The notes beneath the pieces were generated by a model. The model worked only from the letters and a program-made list of their open reading frames with translations. It had not been told where the DNA came from and searched no databases. Shown piece by piece: positions 10,309 to 20,499 of a stretch of DNA of 24,946 nucleotides (the first letter of the stretch is position 1; every line of letters begins with the position of its first letter). The translations under genes were made by a program, and so were the position numbers. This DNA is from Didymodactylos carnosus (taxonomy: Eukaryota > Rotifera > Eurotatoria > Philodinida > Philodinidae): NCBI GenBank assembly GCA_905250885.1, contig CAJNOQ010002320.1, forward strand, positions 1 to 24,946, written 5' to 3'.

Positions 10309-10548
10309 ATGGCGGCTGCTCTGGACATGCAAAAGAAATATTTATTTTTATGTCCATCGTTTATGGGTGACCATAATGGGCTAATGAGAGACTCACCATG
10401 GGTTCATGAACTCATTGAGGCAGAAAAAGATTTTTTAAAGAAATACAATCAGCAGGATGAAAGTTTCATTAAGACATTACATAGTCAGAAGCCTCGGCTC
10501 ATAGGGTTTACTGAAAATTTGATGATCGCCACCTTCTACATTAGCTAG
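10309..10548 (+). CDS. Unrecognised 79-codon open frame, first copy
   Basis: The frame runs from ATG to TAG and is rich in charged residues (HELIEAEKDFLKKYNQQDE, then FIKTLHSQKPRLIGFTEN). It looks like real coding sequence but I do not recognise it. A possible acceptor (TTATTGTAACCACAG) lies just upstream and GTAAAC at the stop could be a donor, so it may be an internal exon. A second protein-like stretch (VEIIDYSLDSDIPNRFLNEF) spans the junction into unit 2 in another frame, which suggests a decayed larger gene. An identical copy lies 505 bp downstream. Confidence 0.35.
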   Translation: MAAALDMQKKYLFLCPSFMGDHNGLMRDSPWVHELIEAEKDFLKKYNQQDESFIKTLHSQKPRLIGFTENLMIATFYIS

Positions 10549-10813
10549 TAAACCTATCGGGTAAAAAGTGGAGATCATCGACTACTCCCTCGACTCTGAC
10601 ATTCCAAATCGCTTCCTTAACGAATTTACTAGCTACTGAACAGCTATTGGCTGATTTTTTAAGATCCTGAAGGAAAAAATTTCATGAATTCCTATTCTTG
10701 TTTTAAAGTGTGCATAATATTTGAAAGTTACTGTCAAAAGCTCAGTGCATCGAGAAGCACAAAGGTTTCGATAAAAATGGCTTTTATTGTAACCACAGAA
10801 ACAGATCACAGTA

Positions 10814-11053
10814 ATGGCGGCTGCTCTGGACATGCAAAAGAAATATTTATTTTTATGTCCATCGTTTATGGGTGACCATAATGGGCTAATGAGAGACTCA
10901 CCATGGGTTCATGAACTCATTGAGGCAGAAAAAGATTTTTTAAAGAAATACAATCAGCAGGATGAAAGTTTCATTAAGACATTACATAGTCAGAAGCCTC
11001 GGCTCATAGGGTTTACTGAAAATTTGATGATCGCCACCTTCTACATTAGCTAG
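10814..11053 (+). CDS. Unrecognised 79-codon open frame, second copy
   Basis: This is identical in sequence to the frame at 10309-10548, as the second unit of the tandem duplication. The same doubts apply about whether it is a complete gene, an exon or a relic. Confidence 0.35.
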   Translation: MAAALDMQKKYLFLCPSFMGDHNGLMRDSPWVHELIEAEKDFLKKYNQQDESFIKTLHSQKPRLIGFTENLMIATFYIS

Positions 11054-11328
11054 TAAACCTATCGGGTAAAAAGTGGAGATCATCGACTAAGAGAAAAATA
11101 TTGGAAATTTAGGAAATATAGGAACGATGTAGGAAATTGATCCAAATATTTAATAATTTCGATTTTCATACCATCGTTCTCATCATCATAGAAAACATCC
11201 GTTATACAAGTTTGAAAATTTCGATTTTACTTTCTTCAATTTCTGTTAACATAATTTTGTATAACGCAGTTATAGTTGATAATAATGATGAATAAACAAA
11301 TCATTAAAGATATCATTTCTACTATAAT

Positions 11329-12463
11329 TAGGGGTGTGATAGTTCCATATCAGTTCCGAGAGCGGGAGCTAGCACACCATTTCAAGCTCATATAAAAGGA
11401 GCTGATCGCCAGCTCACATCAGTAGGAGCTGAAGTTGATCAACAGCTCACATGAGTAGAAGATGAAGCTAATCATCAGCTCTTTACCACAGTTCATTAGT
11501 TTATACTGAGACGCATGTTCTCTCTCTAGTGTTTGTTTAAGGATGTTTACTTAAATATAATACGTCTTACTACGATGCACTTTAACTGTCCTGTCACTTT
11601 ATTATCTTGAAAATAGAAAAAAACATACTAAATACAAAAATTAGGTAGATGTTTAGGTACATGTTTTAATGTTTAATTTCTTTTTGGTATTGCCATTCTA
11701 TTTTAATCACTGGAATTAAGCTGGTAGATAGAGTCAAGCCTCACACAATTTATTACGATAGCAAATGTGATGGCATACGCTCTTCACATTTTTTCTCTTT
11801 CGTTCACTCTTCCCTTTAACTCATAAACCCCCTAATGACAACTATGACTATTCAGCATCTTGGCGGGAACACGGGAGCTCAATGCCAAGTTTGGCTATTC
11901 TGGCACGGAAATATTTGGCGATAAGTACCACCAGTGTTCCTAGTGAATCTGCTTTCTGCGTGTGTAATTACGTTTTGCGCAAGAATCGGCTAGCGCTGAT
12001 ATCAAGAAATGTTAAATATACAATGTTCTTGGAGGACAAGTTCAATTAATATCCACTTTCATTTTTAATTCATGTTTTATAAAGCTTTTCTCCAGCTATG
12101 GTTTATTTCTTAGCATGCAATAATGCTTGACAGAAGACAGAGAATGAATTTCACCGTAGGATCAACATATTGTTACGCGGGTGTAAACTTACAAAATATT
12201 TGTGTTTAGCAAGATCCTGAATGATGATACTACATTTTCGTCATTCCACGATCTATTTAGTATCAGTTCTCACAACAGTTCTTTTGAAATAGTTTGAGTT
12301 ATTTAGCAGCGCTTTTGAGTATAAAACTGTTGGAGCTTGTTAACAGCTCACATGAGTAGGAACTGAAGCTGATCAACAGCTCACATGAGTAGGAACTGAA
12401 GCTGGTCACCAGCTCTTTACTACATTTACTCACAGTTCACGAGCTTGAACTGTCACACCCCTA
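11329..12463 (+). mobile_element. hAT transposon, internally deleted, with perfect 8-bp TSD
   Basis: The terminal inverted repeats are TAGGGGTGTGATAGTTC at 11329 and its complement at the right end (TAGGGGTGTGACAGTTC when reversed), one mismatch in 17. ACTATAAT flanks both sides exactly (11321-11328 and 12464-12471), the 8-bp target duplication of hAT elements. Three 33-bp direct repeats built on AGCTCACATGAGTAGGA lie inside each end, with AGCTC at 11411, 11444 and 11477, and at 12345, 12378 and 12411. These are probably transposase-binding sites. The element is 1135 bp, and only the last part of a transposase remains inside. Confidence 0.92.
11771..12049 (+). pseudogene. hAT transposase C-terminal (dimerisation) region
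   Basis: The open frame ending at TAA 12047-12049 contains SWREHGSSMPSLAILARKYL, then AISTTSVPSESAF and RKNRLALISRNVKYTMFLED. This follows the hAT family dimerisation domain pattern (W..H...P.L..LARKYL.I..TS.PSE..F......R.RL......M.FL). The catalytic DDE part, the RNase H insertion and the zinc finger are absent, so it cannot act alone. It reads in the plus direction inside the TIR-bounded element and may have been the last exon of the parent transposase. Confidence 0.8.
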
Positions 12464-12640
12464 ACTATAATACTACAGTAACAGTGAATCAGTAAACGCT
12501 GGGGGTAGTGCATAACCATTTGGTGTTACGAAAGGAATTATTTGTATTCATATGAATTCATGTTATGAGATGGAGAAATGTTGGCCACAATAGTCCTAAT
12601 ACGTCTGCCCATTTTGCTCTTCTTTGACAATTCTCTCTAT

Positions 12641-13038
12641 CAGAGTTGTAATCGGGCTGGTGCCGATCCATTCCGGTATAAAGATTTAGACCGGCTGTCT
12701 CCACCGGTCTTTTGTAGGTCTAGAAAGATTTTCAGACCGACCGGTGATTGACCAGATTTTAGCCGGTTTTGAAATTCTTGAAATTTTCTCTTCTTCACCA
12801 GAAACAAGTGAGTTTTTCTGCCCTTTTGTCAGTCTAGGAAATCTTTGAAAACCGGCCAGCTTTCTGCCATTTTTTCACCGGTCTAAACATTTTTTCAAAA
12901 GTGGCAGGTCTTTTGCCGGATTTTCACTAGTCTAAACCGATTTTTGGACCGGCCGGCGGCCGGCAGGCTCGGTCCGTTCCGCTGTTTTGGACCAGCCGTC
13001 CGGTCCGGCCTCTTATTTTTAGACCGGTTATAACTCTG
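12641..13038. mobile_element. GC-rich hAT-type MITE
   Basis: The ends CAGAGTTGTAATCGG and, reversed, CAGAGTTATAACCGG form terminal inverted repeats. The flanks CTCTCTAT (12633-12640) and CTCTCTAC (13039-13046) match at 7 of 8. The 398-bp body has no coding capacity. It is packed with ACCGGTCT/AGACCGG and GGCCGG motifs in both orientations, making it much more GC-rich than its surroundings and prone to fold. Confidence 0.75.
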
Positions 13039-13046
13039 CTCTCTAC

Positions 13047-14231
13047 TATTTCTTGTCCATGGTGTCAGCATTTCTCAACTAGTTTTCTAAATTTTGAGTT
13101 TTATACACAGAAGAACTACATTGTAGTCGTTCATGTCGAAATTATTCTATATCACCAGAAACAACTGGACACTTAAGAAAGTGCCTTCGTCAGTGTATAT
13201 AATTTCAGACTGAGTTCAAATTCTAATAATAATGGCAAGTCGAAAGAAGAGAGCAATGCTTTATATACAAGATAAATACGTTATTATACTATTGATGAAG
13301 CAAGAAATACTGTTGCGGTGATTCGGCAAAAGTACTAGAAGATGTTGAATAGAATACTCCACCAGATACTTACAAGGTTATAAGAAGAAAAACGTATGAA
13401 ATAGTTTGATAAACAATGCCATCTTCTACGAGAACAGTGAAAAATCCATGTCAACGATGATATGAAACAATTACCATTCATTTCCTGGATTTCCCAAAAT
13501 TTCATAAAAAGTCCAGTGAAAGCACGTTTTATCATATCTTCTTCTTTTTGTACGAAAAGATTGGTTAAAATACTTTGTTATTCTACGGCTAATATACTAG
13601 CAATAAGTCAAATATTGTGCAAATATTTTGATTAGAATCAAAACCAGTCGTTTTGGGATCATTGACAGTTCGAAAAGACTGCTGCAGCGAATTAGCGAAA
13701 TAAATAAGCCAGAACAAACAAAAACAGCCAGAAATATCCAAACAATAAACAAAGTTTTGTAATCTGATATAGTTTTGCCAAACGATCTCTAGAATTTTGC
13801 GACAAGCAAATAATAATATTTAAATTTTATTGTCGTCTTGAGAACCCAGGAAGTTCAGTCTCACCATGCAGTTTGAGTTTTTTTTCGACTATTATCAAGA
13901 GTTTTTAGTGTCAATGAATGTAGAACTGTAACGTACTCTGGAACAATTCGACTTATGCTGTCCGTCTTTCAATTATGTCCGTCTAATTTATTTTCATCCA
14001 TCTTATTTTAAGGCGCTTGCTTCTGGAAACCGTTTAGTAAGCGGAAAACAGCACATATACTGTTTTCTGATCAGATAAAATATCGGTTTAATCTTAAAAC
14101 TTGCAAATAAATCAACATATATCTACTAACATTAACGAGAAAAATTTAGTTTAGGTATAGTAAGTATATCACTATCACTATTTCTTATCGTGTTTGACCG
14201 GCTTTCTCTTCGGTGCACGATAAACTGAAGC
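13047..14231. other. No supported gene
   Basis: The frames are short and lack recognisable motifs. The 66-codon minus frame at 13335-13535 is not supported by splice sites or composition. Confidence 0.45.
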
Positions 14232-14399
14232 TCACTGTTTCTCAGCATTGGTTTGTATATAATCAGGATTTTTATAGCAGTGCAGAACCCGTGACAAGAC
14301 ATTTCGATCAATTGGACCCCGACTCTTCCACGAATTTTTCATAGTGCACATTTGGACATTTTTGGCCGTGTATGGCGGGAGGTCATTCGTGATAATGTC
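14232..14399 (-). other. Exon-like unrecognised frame
   Basis: A 55-codon minus-strand frame contains DIITNDLPPYTAKNVQMC and GPIDRNVLSRVLHCYKNPDY and ends in TGA. It looks coding by composition. The frame at 14445-14624 upstream ends in a good donor (GAA|GTAAGT), but the only nearby acceptor gives the wrong phase, so I cannot join the two. The family is unknown. Confidence 0.25.
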
Positions 14400-14444
14400 G
14401 GTATATAGTACTTTATTTTAAAAATATATGCTCATTCGACTTAC

Positions 14445-14624
14445 TTCGAATAGATCTTTACTCGAAAGCCAGTCCAGACTAGCAAGCAGTTTATTCGTAT
14501 CGCTGTTTCTCATAGCTCTACATACTGTTAGCGCGATGCTGCACTGAGATGTTAACCAAATGATGCTTGACTGAAAATTGTTATCGTGAGAGAAAAACAT
14601 GAAGAGCATCGAAAAACAAAACAT
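14445..14624 (-). other. Exon-like unrecognised frame with good splice donor
   Basis: A minus-strand frame from ATG 14624 (CRAMRNSDTNKLLASLDWLS) ends at GAA|GTAAGT at 14445/14444. It may pair with the exon-like stretch 14232-14399, but the phase does not fit the available AG. It could be a remnant of a decayed gene. Confidence 0.22.
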
Positions 14625-14934
14625 AGTTTAAAACATTGTTTGGTTAAATAATTGCAGGAAGTAAGGGTGTATGCTCATGTCTCACTTAACACGTCAATTT
14701 TGGTCAGAAAAACATTCGAGTTAAGTCTGGTTGTGGACTGGCCGAGGGCTTTTCCAACGACAGTAGATCGTTCTGTTTATCACTACCTTTATGTCGATCT
14801 ATGATTCATCTTTTCTTTCCTGCTTATAACAATTTTCAATGTTTATGAGCTACACTTGATTATCAGCAAGGCAATGACTAAAAATACACTAGAATTATTA
14901 GCATGTGATTGTTCACATCAGAATTATAATACGT

Positions 14935-15372
14935 GTCGATATTGATTAACCGACATTTGAGCGCCGACACTTGAGCAACCGACAGTTGAGCGACCGACAG
15001 TTGAGTAATAACGACAGTTCAGCACCAAGTGCTTCCCCTCACCATCCTCATCCTCATTTGTGCGACCCACATTTGAGCGACAGCATCTGAAGGACTCCAA
15101 CAATTGAGCGAAGCGCATCACTTATAGCCACTCACCCTCACCCTCACTCACCCTTACCCTACACAACCTCACCCTCTACAGATCTCCAAATAATTCAGTT
15201 CATAATCGGACGACCAAAAAAATTGTTCTGATCATCTTTATCGAAGTGAATAATCATTCGACTTTCCTGATCGGCAAAAAGTCATATTGAAAAGTGTCTA
15301 ATGTCGGAGTCGCTCAAACGTCGGTCGCTCAAATGTCGGTCGCTCAAACGTCGGTTGAAGGTCGATATTATC
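14935..15372. repeat. Inverted arrays of a 15-bp motif (CCGACAGTTGAGCGA)
   Basis: Left copies start at about 14950, 14964, 14979, 14994 and 15011, with weaker ones near 15063 and 15098. Right copies, inverted, lie at 15303-15356. The outer ends GATATTGATTAACCGAC and, reversed, AATATCGACCTTCAACCGAC also match loosely. This resembles a foldback-type element whose ends are short tandem repeats. No clear target duplication is seen. Confidence 0.6.
15121..15180. repeat. Short CTCACCC-rich tract
   Basis: Variants of CTCACCC and CACCCT run for about 50 bp between the inverted 15-bp arrays. It resembles a degenerate G-rich (complement GGGTGAG) minisatellite. It does not match the TGTGGG-type repeat I recall for Adineta telomeres. 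Confidence 0.5.
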
Positions 15373-16250
15373 AAGTAAAAAAGTCGTTATTGTTAGACAA
15401 AATAAATAAATAAAGTCGTTATTGTTATTTATAAAGCGACAAATGTTTGTTGCTTTGCTGCCTGTAACTCAAAGTTCGAGCAGGATTTCAGTTTTCGTTA
15501 ATTTATAAGTGGTTGGATAGACCACTCAAGTTGAGTAAGAAAATGTGTGCTTTAATTTTTCGAATAAAATTTTTTAGAGAGAAAATTTCAAATTCTTAGA
15601 TATGTTCATTTCTTTTTATGAAACAGCAAAACTTTTTCTACTTCATTCTTCTTTCGAAGTTGCAAAACTACTTTCTCCCTATTCAGCATGAAAAATTCAG
15701 TATAGAAACATAGTTTAAGCCTTGTTCAAATCTAGTGTGATCTGAACATTTTTGAGCCAAAAAGAGGAATCGGAGAAGGGGCAGGTCAGTTTACAAATCT
15801 ATCTAGTTTTTTCTGACTGGATATGAAACGGGTTTGGTAAATGTGAACGCCACAACGCGACATTGCTATCAGATTTGCCAGGATTAGCAAATCAGTCAAT
15901 CCGTTCTTCCTGCTTTTTGAACATTTTCTTCAGCTTGATTTTTTTTCGTCAAATTTTGTGACGTTTTCTCCGATTTTAAAATATTCTGTGAATTTCTCAA
16001 AAACTGATTCTTTCCAGGCACGTTTCGAAGTCGGAAAGTCATGGCAGCTATCTAATAAAAACTACATCAGAAAACACGTTCTGCAAATTTTACTTTCGCA
16101 TTTTAAATTTTGTGCATTCTAGTTCGATCATGTTTTACTCAGACTTTTCTTCGTGAATATCATATAACCAATCTACCCATACATCTCTTACTTCCACAAA
16201 AATTATTCCAGTGAGAAGCTAAAAAATGAGAAACTCTTGCAAATTACCAA
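15373..16250. other. No supported gene
   Basis: A small direct repeat (AAGTCGTTATTGTTA, at about 15380 and 15413) is the only structure seen. The remainder has no coding signal. Confidence 0.45.
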
Positions 16251-19200
16251 GATGATTTGTAACCATTTTTAGAACTTTGTTTATTAAAATCAATCCTGTT
16301 TTCATCATGCATGATGTAACAATGATCTAGTTATAAATTAAGCATGTATGTAGATGCGTTGACTGTTTCGTCTGTAAAGATTTTTGAGAAATGAATCAGT
16401 TGTGTGATAAATATGTGCACATACTTCTTTTCCTTCTCCCAATATTATTTTCCCAAGTAGATGATGTCATGATTTTTCTTTTTCTTCTCCTATTTTGTGC
16501 CAAGAATATCTTCTGAGAATTGTACATACATTTAGTATTCGGCATTTGTATTTGCTTTCTCTCACTATAATCTTTGCTGTCGGTTAACCAAATAGTTAGT
16601 CGCAGATAGAAGAACAGGTAATAACACTTTCGTCACGTTAATTTTCGTCACATAGAAAAAAGAACTTTCATTACACATGACAGAAGTGTATGACATTTTT
16701 TGGAGAGTACCACCCCACGCTTTGGTGACTAAATATATTGCATCTTTCTACTCTAAGCTTCTGCCAAATGTTGACATGACATTTATTGTGCAACCTAAAC
16801 AACGATGGCTCTTGTGCAATAAATTGTAATGAACTAATTTTTCTTTCCTCGAGCTTGATGGCAAGAACGAAGGAAAAGAATTACTGGAATATCTTTAGAT
16901 TTTACATTAGTCTGTAAATTTTTCAATGCATCTCAGGTTAAATTCCACCCATACTTGTTGTCGCAATTTTTATTTCTATATAATGAAACGATTCAATGAT
17001 ACGTCACAGATTTCAGAAAACAACAGAAAATACTTCGGTACTGATTTGAACGCTAAAAATGAGAATAAGTGTATAAACGGAGTAAGGACTTTATTATAAA
17101 GCATGAAAAATGTGTAAAAAAGACAAAAATTGAGTGAATGCCTTCATTCAAGTCACTATTGAATTCTCTTTTAAACGTATCCACTATTTGTCACCTTCCG
17201 CAATTGTCGTCTGTGATTGTGTTATCGCATGACCTTGATTTTCACGATTAGCTTTTTCGATCGGATCGTTCGCTGGGTGTTTTCCTTCGATTTTAGCTTC
17301 AGCAAGATCTGCTGCTAAAATTGTCTTGTCAGCTAGAAACACAACACTTTTGAGTTAGTAGAGCATTTAACAAGAAGCAAAACTGCAAAAAATGAAAAGA
17401 TTTGTTGGATAAAGATCTTTTCGTACGAAAATTCTAAACAAGTTAACACTTCAGATCCAAATTTCTACTTCACGGCCGCAAGCATTATCTGAAATGATCG
17501 TGGAGAAATTTTTCAACCCGAAGCTGATACTGAGAAATTGTGGTGTCTCTCTTATCTACTTAAAAGAATATGCACTAAACCCTTCGCAGAATTCAAGGTC
17601 ATCGCATATTCCAATACTACTCCGCCATAAACGTTTGACGGGACACAATAAAAAACCGCTAGCATCCTAACTCAAAACAGAGCGCTACTCGCATTAGAAG
17701 GTCATCCAAAAGGTAGCAATTCATCGTGTTACTTTAGAAGATCACGCCCTTCTATTTTACGCAGAGATATATACGCGTCTCGAAGCCCGTTATTATTATT
17801 CTACTGAAATCTTCGAACTAAAGCTATTGGACTCAGTGCCTGCATCTAGTAAAACAAAGATAGAAGAAAAAGACTCCATTCGTTTGAATAACTACGACTA
17901 GTTTTCTACCCAAGTTCAACAACTGTATTAATTGTACACTACAATTAGTATGAAAATTGTTTTTCAAACTATATCACCTCCCACTTTCGTATTCAAAAAC
18001 GCAGGAAAGTGAGGAAGAGCAATCACCTACACGACAATGTGAATTATATAGATGATTTGTAACCATTTTTAGGACTTCGTTCATTAAAATCCTGCTTTTA
18101 TCTGTATGACGTAACACTGATCTAGTTATAAATTAAGCATGTATGTAGATGCGTTAACTGTTTCTTCTGTAAAGATTTTTGAGAAATGAATGATTTACGT
18201 GATAGATATATGTACACATACTTTTTTTCCTTCTCTCAATATTATTTTCCCAAGTAGATGATCTCAGTATTTTTCTTTTTCTTCTCTTATTTTGTGCCTA
18301 GAATATCTTCTGATAGTTGTATTTACATTTAGTAGACTATTCGGCATTTGTATTTACTTTCTCTTATAACCAAATAGTTAGTCGTAGATAAAAGAACAAT
18401 ATATACAGTCATCTATAAAGACGGGGCATTACTCATCAGAAAAAAGAAAGATTCCTTTTATGTGTTGCATATGCAAAAAACATAAAAGAAATAATTTATT
18501 CAGAACGAATTTGATATCCTTCTGTTGATATTTCAAACCTGTGTTAGAGTACAAACTAAAGTCAAGGAAAATTGACCTAACAAAAATATTTTACTTTGTG
18601 CTGGACCAACTTGAAATTTTCATTCTTCCTGCAGCAGCATTTTAAAACTTACTGCTCGCATCATCCTTCTTGTGTTGATTCGACTCAGTAGATGTCAACT
18701 GTAATGTTTCCCCAATTGTCGTCTGTGATTGTGTTATCGCATGACCTTGATTTTCACGATTAGCTTTTTCGATCGGATCGTTCGCTGGGTGTTTTCCTTC
18801 GATTTTAGCTTCAGCAAGATCTGCTGCTAAAACTGTCTTGTCAGCTAGAAACACAACACTTTTGAGTTAGTAGAGCATTTAACAAGAAGCAAAACTGCAA
18901 AAACTGAAAAGATTTGTTGGATAAAGATCTTTTCATACGAAAATTCTAAACCAGTTAACACTTCAGATCCAAATTTCTACTTCACGGCCGCAAGAATTAT
19001 CTGAAATGATCCGTGGAGAAATTTTTCAATCCGAAGCTGATACTGAGAAATTGTGGTGTCTCTCTTATCTACTTAAAAGAATATGCACTAAACCCTTCGC
19101 AGAATTCAAGGTCATCGCATATTCCAATACTACTCCGCCATAAACGTTTGACGGGGCACAATAAGAAACCGCTAGCAGCCTAACGCAAAACAGAGCACTA

Positions 19201-19830
19201 TTCGCATTAGAAGGTCACCCAAAACGTAGCAATTCATCTTGTTATTTTTGAAGACTGCATTAATTTAAGCAACTGCGATTAGTTTTTTTGTACTTACTGT
19301 TGTTGCTCATGTTTAAGTTTTGGTATGTATATAAATGCGTTAACTGTTTCTTCTGTAAAGATTTTTGAGAAATGAATAATTTACGTGATAGATATATGTA
19401 CACATACTTTTTTTCCTTCTCTCAGTATTATTTTCCCAAGTAGATGATCTCAGTATTTTTCTTTTTCTTCTCCTATTTTGTGCCTAGAATATCTTCTGAT
19501 AGTTGTATTTACATTTAGTAGACTATTCGGCATTTGTATTTACTTTCTCTTATAACCAAATAGTTAGTCGTAGATAAAAGAACAATATATACAGTCATCT
19601 ATAAAGACGGGGCATTACTCATCAGAAAAAAGAAAGATTCCTTTTGTGTGTTGCATATGCAGAAAACATAAAAGAAATAATTTATTCAGAACGAATTTGA
19701 TATCCTTCTGTTGATATTTCAAACCTGTGTTAGAGTACAAACTAATGTCAAGGAAAATTGACCTAACAAAAATATTTTACTTTGTCCCCGGCCATCTTGA
19801 AATTTTAATTAATTCTGTAGTGGCATTTGA
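16251..19830. repeat. Tandem segmental duplication carrying the SMP-like exons
   Basis: Block A occurs at about 16251-16617, 18051-18405 and 19322-19592. Block F occurs at 18406-18640 and 19592-19830, shifted by 1186 bp. Block E, which contains the exon pair, occurs at about 17201-17745 and 18713-19255, shifted by about 1512 bp. Copies 2 and 3 are more alike than either is to copy 1, so there were at least two rounds. Block A starting at 18051 lies in the intron between the exon pairs, and the A at 16251 lies downstream of the gene. Confidence 0.85.
17090..17095 (-). terminator. AATAAA polyadenylation signal of the SMP-like gene
   Basis: The minus strand reads AATAAA 89 nt after the TAG stop at 17184. 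Confidence 0.45.
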
Positions 19831-20240
19831 GATTTTGCTGACACAAAGAGATAAAATTTATATGTTAATTCTATCTACAGTAATTATTAACTAAAAGTAG
19901 AAGGTAACGCAGAGAGTTGAGAAACAAATGGCTCATATTAAGCATTCGTGCAGAGGATTTTCACTAACGACATTGTGAACCACAGTAAATTTTAACTTTA
20001 TATGGACACTTAGTTTAAGCTTTAATCTTGAACCAGAACGAAATCGAGAATATAAATTCCCATTATATCATTCTGAAACTTAAACTATCAAAACACAAAA
20101 TCAATCCTTGCACGAAGATAGGATCTACTAGTGCCAGATTCAACATTAACTATGCTCGCTTCCGCTGAAGGACTAGTACCTGTAGTTAGAGATCCTTTAC
20201 ACGCTTGTATGAATGTTGACATCGGTAGAGCAGTTGAGCT
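17184..20240 (-). CDS. SMP (seed maturation protein)-like LEA-type protein, repeated exons, 5' end unresolved
   Basis: Minus-strand exons 20240-20129, 19171-19094, 18844-18653, 17658-17581 and 17332-17184 (stop TAG) all join in phase 1 and give 202 codons plus stop without interruption. Pieces in order include SPSAEASIVNVESGT, PSNVYGGVVLEYAMTLNSAK, DKTVLAADLAEAKIEGKHP and ITQSQTTIGETLQ; then the last two exons repeat the previous pair and end in IAEGDK. The pattern SP..A..V...E...GGV....A.TLN and the TIGE-L phrase recall SMP domains of LEA-type proteins (PF04927). The protein is hydrophilic, with no membrane segment. The first exon is missing: a 22-nt ATG exon at 20444-20423 with a GT donor and a TATA-like TTTATATAAAT upstream is tempting but does not join in frame. 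An AATAAA lies at 17095-17090. The SMP call is inference; a role in desiccation tolerance would follow from it. Confidence 0.55.
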
Positions 20241-20400
20241 CTCAAAGGTAAAGAAACTTATATGTGGTTAGAAATAATACATCACTGGCTTTAAATCGAC
20301 GGGAGATTTCGCCATACATACCTGATATGTATGTATTGTTTGCAACTGCACCGAGACCAGTCAACAGAGCAATACTTTCGTCACCACATCAATAGCAAAT
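20122..20400. other. Region open on both strands near the 5' end of the SMP-like gene
   Basis: Plus-strand frames here (for example LTMLASAEGLVPVVRDPLHA) also look protein-like, but they are antisense to the phase-consistent minus exon 20240-20129. Around 20322 the minus strand has a strong donor (CAG|GTATGT). A possible 24-nt phase-0 exon lies at 20345-20322, after GGTGCAG. The upstream structure stays unresolved. Confidence 0.3.
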
Positions 20401-20499
20401 GAAAAAAAAAACTTCAGTTTACCTTTGTTGTAATCATTCTTCATTAACAGATAACTTGAGAAAGCTGAATATGTGCAATCGTATATTTATATAAATGGT

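Larger units (their letters stand above)
10078..11089. repeat. Perfect tandem duplication, two units of 505 bp
   Basis: Positions 10078-10582 and 10583-11087 appear identical over 505 bp on visual comparison, and the first two bases of a third unit (TA) follow. There is no spacer and no inverted ends, so this is a tandem duplication and not a pair of LTRs. Identity this high means a very recent event, gene conversion or an assembly artefact. Confidence 0.9.

Noticed and set aside
10078..11089. Two identical 505-bp copies as LTRs of a retroelement
   Set aside because: There is no internal region between them, no TG...CA ends and no target duplication; a simple tandem duplication explains them.
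15121..15180. Telomeric repeat array
   Set aside because: The CTCACCC variants are short, irregular and enclosed by the inverted 15-bp arrays, and do not match the expected rotifer telomere unit.
18925..19143. Plus-strand 73-codon open frame (LSEMIRGEIFQSEADTEKLW and following residues), repeated with a frameshift at about 17400-17640
   Set aside because: It is antisense to the 78-nt minus exon and its intron. The minus exons have consistent phase, splice sites and duplication pattern, and the copy in the other unit is frameshifted in the plus direction.
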